DNA of 8,289 nucleotides. Source: Anaerolineales bacterium (lineage in GTDB: Bacteria; Chloroflexota; Anaerolineae; Anaerolineales; UBA4823). The notes beneath the pieces were generated by a model. It ran no database searches and was not told the DNA's origin. It saw only the letters and a list, made by a program, of their open reading frames with translations. The DNA is taken from positions 1 to 8,289 of the forward strand of contig JADYYC010000059.1 in the NCBI GenBank assembly GCA_020853835.1, read 5' to 3'. The stretch's first letter is position 1. Every line of letters starts with the position of its first letter. The translations under genes and the position numbers were made by a program. Positions 5,433 through 8,289 of the stretch are shown here, piece after piece.

Positions 5433-5438
5433 ATTATA
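5433..5438 (-). promoter_or_regulatory. Candidate -10 element for trmI
   Basis: A perfect TATAAT on the minus strand lies 25 bases before the trmI ATG; the predicted start would be near 5426. The sequence 16-18 bases upstream has only a poor -35 match (TTTATC or TTATCT, at most three of six), so the promoter would be weak or activator-dependent. It lies back to back with the cold-shock promoter at 5467. Confidence 0.35.
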
Positions 5439-5466
5439 TTACGATAATGAATGGAAGATAAAAACC

Positions 5467-5495
5467 TTGACGAAAACTTAAAGGGCTGATAAACT
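5467..5495 (+). promoter_or_regulatory. Promoter of the cold-shock protein gene
   Basis: TTGACG (5467-5472, 5/6), a 17-base spacer, TAAACT (5490-5495, 4/6 to TATAAT), followed by a T-run. Predicted start near 5502, which gives an untranslated leader of about 165 bases. Confidence 0.6.
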
Positions 5496-5501
5496 TTTTT
5501 T

Positions 5502-5666
5502 GCTAGTGGCACGTGTGTTCTTGCTGGAACCCCATAACCGGTCTGGACGAACTGCGTGTTCAGGCGGTTTTTTTTATCCTGAAATGCAGCGAGCAGCAAG
5601 TTTGGGGTTTCCCGTAAACCAGAGTGTCAGAAAGTTCGAACCAGTTCTACAAGGAGAATAGGAGTA
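5502..5666 (+). promoter_or_regulatory. Long structured 5' leader of the cold-shock gene (candidate RNA switch)
   Basis: Two long-range helices can form. Helix A: CTTGCTG (5520-5526) with CAGCAAG (5594-5600), seven pairs. Helix B: GGAACCCCA (5526-5534) with TGGGGTTTC (5603-5611), nine pairs including one G-U. They share base 5526 and are interleaved, so they form either an H-type pseudoknot (losing one pair) or two alternative states. Between them lies the terminator-like hairpin at 5536-5575. Two ribosome-binding-like sites, AAGGAG (5651-5656) and AGGAG (5660-5664), end the leader. E. coli cspA also has a leader of about 160 bases that refolds with temperature, but no sequence similarity is claimed. 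Confidence 0.5.
5536..5575 (+). terminator. Terminator-like element within the cold-shock leader
   Basis: AACCG (5536-5540) pairs with CGGTT (5565-5569); inside, GAAC (5549-5552) pairs with GTTC (5558-5561) over a TGCGT loop. The outer stem runs directly into eight T (5568-5575). The stem is interrupted by bulges, so it may act as a pause or partial terminator. It lies upstream of the gene, as does the one at 2531-2552. Confidence 0.4.
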
Positions 5667-5876
5667 ATGAACAGTCGTATCGTTGGCAAGGTCAAGTGGT
5701 TCAATGCGAGCAAAGGCTATGGCTTCATTGAGCGACAAGGTGGGTCGGATGTGTTCGTCCATTACACTGCGATCCAAACCGATGGCTACCGCACACTTCA
5801 AGAGGGCCAGCAGGTAGAGTTCAGCATTGAGCAGGGCCCGAAAGGTTTACAAGCAGCACAGGTGACTATTCTCTAG
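5667..5876 (+). CDS. csp: Cold-shock domain protein (CspA family)
   Basis: A 69-residue single-domain nucleic-acid-binding protein that coats single-stranded RNA as a chaperone, affecting translation and transcription termination. It shows the complete family pattern: GKVKWFN (7-13), RNP1 KGYGFIE (16-22), RNP2 DVFVHY (28-33), and GQQVEFSIEQGPKGLQAAQV (47-66). Y33 replaces the more usual F or S, and Y18 the usual F; both keep an aromatic surface. Length is standard. The ATG is preceded by AAGGAG (5651-5656) and AGGAG (5660-5664). The gene is monocistronic, between its own promoter with a long leader and a strong terminator at 5907. Whether it is cold-induced or constitutive cannot be read from the sequence; the leader suggests post-initiation control. 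Confidence 0.95.
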   Translation: MNSRIVGKVKWFNASKGYGFIERQGGSDVFVHYTAIQTDGYRTLQEGQQVEFSIEQGPKGLQAAQVTIL

Positions 5877-5906
5877 AAAAACAGACTGCATTATTTCGAT
5901 AAATAT

Positions 5907-5937
5907 CCCCCTCTTCGCTGGAGGGGGTTTTTATTTT
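5907..5937. terminator. Intrinsic terminator of the cold-shock gene, shared with the converging membrane protein gene
   Basis: CCCCCTC (5907-5913), seven-base loop, GAGGGGG (5921-5927), then TTTTTATTTT (5928-5937). Strong for the plus strand. On the minus strand the same stem lies just after the TAA (5933-5931) of the small membrane protein gene and is followed by an AT-rich tail, so it can end both transcripts. Confidence 0.9.
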
Positions 5938-6224
5938 CTGTTCGGCCGCCCAGGCCGCTTTTCGGGCTCAACCAGGCTGAGCCAATGTCCAACAAAGAGG
6001 AAAATCGCCCCGAAAATCAAAGCCATTCCCAGATGCAAATTACCGATACTGGCAAACGAAATATCAAAGCGAACGGCCAGGAATTGTCCAAACCAAAAAC
6101 CCAGCCACCCCAACACCAGGTAGAGGATCAGTCTGCCGGGGCCGCCGCCGCGCCAGAGGTGAAAAAGCGCGCCGATGAGGGTCGAGATAATGAACCCAAG
6201 AAATAAAGCCGGGAGCGTGACCAT
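5931..6224 (-). CDS. Small three-helix membrane protein of unknown function
   Basis: A 97-residue hydrophobic protein with three predicted membrane segments: about 3-22 (TLPALFLGFIISTLIGALF), 31-51 (RLILYLVLGWLGFWFGQFLAV) and 61-83. The first two are joined by a tight basic loop WRGGGPGR (24-31), and the protein ends in a polar basic tail (EKRPGRPNRK). Several Gly residues in the helices suggest close packing. I recognise no family. It is the last gene of the cysteine desulfurase-mnmA operon, starting 25 bases after the mnmA stop, so it is probably cotranscribed; no functional link to thiolation is evident. No clear ribosome binding site precedes the ATG at 6224. Composition and position support a real gene, and its TAA abuts the terminator. 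Confidence 0.72.
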   Translation of the reverse strand: MVTLPALFLGFIISTLIGALFHLWRGGGPGRLILYLVLGWLGFWFGQFLAVRFDISFASIGNLHLGMALIFGAIFLFVGHWLSLVEPEKRPGRPNRK

Positions 6225-6249
6225 GCTTGAGCTTATTTTACCCGATGGT

Positions 6250-7353
6250 TCAAGAAACAGGCCTGGATTCTCGTAAATCCGGCCGGATCAGGCCGCCTCC
6301 AAGACAGACCTCTCCGGAGTAAAGCACCGCAGCCTGTCCGGGGGTGATATCTCGGATTTTCCGATCGAACTTGATTCTCACGATGTCGTCGGCTACCGGC
6401 GTGACCTCAGCCCATTCGGCATTTGCCTTATAGCGAATTTTCACCTGGGCGCGAAAGGGGGTTTGTGCTGGAACGCTGGAGATCCAATTCACCGGTCCTG
6501 CCCAAAGCTGATCCGATCCAAGGGCTGATCCAGGGCCGATCACTAACGCGTTGTGTTCAACGTCTTTCGAGACGACGTAGAGAGGTTCATTTCCAGTTAT
6601 GCCCAGCCCCTTGCGCTGGCCAATTGTGTAATAAGCCAAACCCTGGTGCTCGCCCAGGTATTCGCCTTCGGGGTTTAAAATCGGGCCCGGACGATGGGCC
6701 TGGGGGGTGTTTCTCTTCAGGAAGACGCGGTAATCCTCGCCAGCCAGAAAACAAAGATCCTGGCTGTCTTTGCGATCTGCCACTGGCAGGTTGAATTGTC
6801 TTGCCTTCTGTCGAACCTGATCTTTTGTCAACCCACCTAACGGCAGCAGGGTGTGCGACAACTCATCCTGGCTCAGCCCGTGGAGCACGTAAGACTGGTC
6901 TTTCTGCGCATCGATGGCTTTCAGGAGCTGGATGCCGCCATCGGGCTGCTGCTTAAGGCGGGCATAATGACCGGTTGCGAGGTAACTGGCGCCAAGCGAG
7001 CGAGCGCGGTCCAATAAAAACCCCCAACGGATTTGCTTATTGCAGGATAAACAGGGGTTTGGTGTTATGCCTTCCAGGTAGTGTTCGATGAACGGTTGGA
7101 CGACGGCGCTCCGGTGCGCTTCCTGAGCATCCACGGCGTAGAACGGAATCGAAAGCCCTGCGGCGACCTTCCGGGCGAGGCTCATGGATTCCGGCGTACA
7201 GCAACGATTTTCCATTTGACGCCCGCTCTCGCTCCACAGGCGCAGCATGATACCAATCACCTGGTACCCTTGCTCAACCAGCAGGGCAGCAGCGACGGAA
7301 CTGTCCACGCCCCCGCTCATGGCTACGACGATTCTAGTTGAGCTTTCGGACAC
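6250..7353 (-). CDS. mnmA: tRNA-specific 2-thiouridylase MnmA
   Basis: Cytoplasmic enzyme that adenylates U34 of Lys, Glu and Gln tRNAs and inserts sulfur to give 2-thiouridine. The 367 residues show the PP-loop VAMSGGVDSSVAAALL (10-25), TPNPCLSCNKQIRWG (97-111), ATGHYA (126-131), KDQSYVL (151-157), DSQDLCFLAG (196-205) and YYTIGQRKGLGI (241-252). C104 and C201 match the catalytic cysteine pair; the adjacent C101 makes a CxxC, and C51-C52 is a further pair. The start is a GTG (7353-7351): an in-frame TGA lies just upstream and the next ATG (M12) falls inside the PP-loop. This GTG lies within the end of the cysteine desulfurase gene, a 20-base overlap, with GGTGGAG almost touching it, so translational coupling is likely. 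Its sulfur donor is presumably that neighbour. Confidence 0.95.
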   Translation of the reverse strand: MSESSTRIVVAMSGGVDSSVAAALLVEQGYQVIGIMLRLWSESGRQMENRCCTPESMSLARKVAAGLSIPFYAVDAQEAHRSAVVQPFIEHYLEGITPNPCLSCNKQIRWGFLLDRARSLGASYLATGHYARLKQQPDGGIQLLKAIDAQKDQSYVLHGLSQDELSHTLLPLGGLTKDQVRQKARQFNLPVADRKDSQDLCFLAGEDYRVFLKRNTPQAHRPGPILNPEGEYLGEHQGLAYYTIGQRKGLGITGNEPLYVVSKDVEHNALVIGPGSALGSDQLWAGPVNWISSVPAQTPFRAQVKIRYKANAEWAEVTPVADDIVRIKFDRKIRDITPGQAAVLYSGEVCLGGGLIRPDLRESRPVS

Positions 7354-8289
7354 GCTCCACCATCAAAGGCAAATCAGCGACAAAAGCCCGGACATGTTCA
7401 GAGGAGTTGCCCATGCCGAGGGTGACTCTGAGCGAGCCTAACGACAGCTCTGGTTTAAGGTTCAAGGCCAGCAAGACATCCGAAGGCTCCGGGTCGCCGG
7501 TTTTACAGGCCGAGCCGGAAGAACACGCATAACCTTCTACATCCAACATCATTAATAGGCTGTTTCCATCCATGCCTTCGAAGACAAAACTGGCATGGTT
7601 GGGAAGGCGTTCCTCGGGGTGACCGGTGAGCATGGCGCCAGGAATCTCTTCCAGGACGCTGGCGATGATGTGATTTCGCAAGGGTTTGACGTGATCGGTT
7701 CTTATATCTCGTTCGGTTTGAGACAGATATAATGCTTCTGCCAACCCGACGATGTAAGGGATGTTGTGGGTTCCGGCTCTGCGCCCGGCTTCCTGACCCC
7801 CACCGGTCAAGATCGGCAAGACCGGTGTGCCGCTTCGAACGTATAGAACTCCCACCCCCTTTGGGCCGTAGAATTTATGCGCGCCCAAAGAGAGCGAATC
7901 AACATTGAGGTCGTTGACACGCACCGGCAAATAGCCGGCTGCTTGAACGGAATCGGTGTGGAAAGGCACTCCGGCTTCGCGACAGGCCAGGCCAATTTCA
8001 GAAATTGGGTTTATCGTGCCGATCTCGTTATTGGCGTGGATGACTGAAACGACTGCGGTTGTGGGCCTCAGACGGTTCGCAACAACCAGAGGGCTTACCC
8101 GGCCAAATTCGTCAACTGGAAGGTACTCAAGTTCGAAACCAAACAGGCTGGCAAGCTGTTGTGCAGTCCGGGTAACGGCATGGTGTTCAACCGGGCTAAT
8201 CAGCAGGTGGTTTGCCCCGGTGCGATGCTTTTGCGCAAGAGCGATGCCCCGCAAGGCCAGGTTGTCGCTTTCGGAGCCGCACGAAGTGA
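7334..8289 (-). CDS. Cysteine desulfurase, NifS/IscS family (N-terminus beyond the right edge)
   Basis: PLP enzyme that converts L-cysteine to alanine and carries the sulfur as a persulfide. About 317 residues are visible. The open frame continues to the window end: codons before 8254 read TSCGSESDNLA and join LRGIALAQKH, which is the family PLP motif (TSGxTExxNLA), so the TTG at 8254 is not the start. Other motifs in order are PVEHHAV, HANNEIGTINPI, DSVQAAG, LGAHKFYGPKGVG (PLP lysine codon 7876-7874), RRAGTHNIPYIVG and CSSGSACKTG, whose last Cys (7507-7505) is the persulfide carrier. The Cys loop is shorter and followed by EPSDVL, as in group I enzymes. Downstream mnmA overlaps it by 20 bases, as for the dedicated pair YrvO-MnmA of Bacillus. 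Whether it also serves Fe-S assembly is unknown. Confidence 0.94.
   Translation of the reverse strand, partial: TSCGSESDNLALRGIALAQKHRTGANHLLISPVEHHAVTRTAQQLASLFGFELEYLPVDEFGRVSPLVVANRLRPTTAVVSVIHANNEIGTINPISEIGLACREAGVPFHTDSVQAAGYLPVRVNDLNVDSLSLGAHKFYGPKGVGVLYVRSGTPVLPILTGGGQEAGRRAGTHNIPYIVGLAEALYLSQTERDIRTDHVKPLRNHIIASVLEEIPGAMLTGHPEERLPNHASFVFEGMDGNSLLMMLDVEGYACSSGSACKTGDPEPSDVLLALNLKPELSLGSLRVTLGMGNSSEHVRAFVADLPLMVERVRKLN

Noticed and set aside
5985..6206. 73-codon plus-strand frame opposite the small membrane protein gene
   Set aside because: Very polar, low-complexity product (K, E, Q, N rich), the expected complement of a hydrophobic membrane-protein frame; it also has an AAAGAGG-like site only by chance within the other gene.
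6423..6794. 123-codon plus-strand frame opposite mnmA
   Set aside because: Antisense shadow of a highly conserved gene; no motif and no start signal.
8252..8254. TTG at 8254 as the start of the cysteine desulfurase
   Set aside because: The frame stays open to the window edge and the preceding codons encode part of the PLP-binding motif, so the gene starts outside the window.
1..8289. CRISPR arrays, insertion sequences, tRNA genes, attachment sites
   Set aside because: I read for direct repeats with regular spacing, transposase motifs with terminal repeats, and tRNA T-loop sequences and found none.

Overview
The window looks like an ordinary chromosomal stretch of a bacterium from the phylum Chloroflexota, perhaps class Anaerolineae. 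This is an inference from protein flavour: the PfkA N-terminus with GGDAQGMNAA, a two-domain CTC-type bL25, a TrmI-type tRNA m1A58 methyltransferase, and a cysteine desulfurase next to mnmA. I see no insertion sequence, phage gene, CRISPR array, tRNA or rRNA. Genes are tightly packed, and the longest gap (about 260 bases) is a regulatory leader.

Layout. Bases 1-98 (minus) hold the first 32 codons of 6-phosphofructokinase. Back to back with it, a two-gene plus-strand unit (257-1756) encodes an LsrG-like ABM-fold protein and an iron-type alcohol dehydrogenase with altered metal-site residues. A membrane DUF3267-type HExxH protein (1781-2380, minus) converges on it. A plus-strand unit follows: a predicted tail-anchored repeat (beta-solenoid-like) protein (2580-3137) and ribosomal protein bL25 (3256-3897). 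Facing these are a CoA-type Nudix hydrolase and TrmI (3954-5408, minus, transcribed trmI then nudix). A cold-shock domain protein (5667-5876, plus) has a long structured leader. The right end is a minus-strand operon: cysteine desulfurase (runs off the window), mnmA, and a small three-helix membrane protein (8289 to 5931).

How the genes work together. Cysteine desulfurase and MnmA overlap and form a sulfur-relay pair for 2-thiouridine at tRNA position 34. TrmI modifies A58 of tRNA, bL25 binds 5S rRNA, and the cold-shock protein binds RNA, so the right two thirds leans toward translation and RNA. The ABM/alcohol dehydrogenase pair is probably a small-molecule carbonyl pathway of unknown substrate.

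The most interesting signals are regulatory. (1) Two divergent promoters at 136-187 share the same -10 octamer on opposite strands. (2) The cold-shock leader (about 5502-5666) has two long-range helices that cross each other, a pseudoknot or switch topology, enclosing a terminator-like hairpin with eight T. (3) The solenoid gene has the same plan: a TTGACG-N17-TAGAAT promoter, then a GC hairpin with seven T before the gene. (4) A near-consensus promoter ends almost on the ATG of the DUF3267 gene, which implies a leaderless message and a corrected start. I found no wholly new multi-gene system. The candidates for new biology are the two leaders and the solenoid protein.
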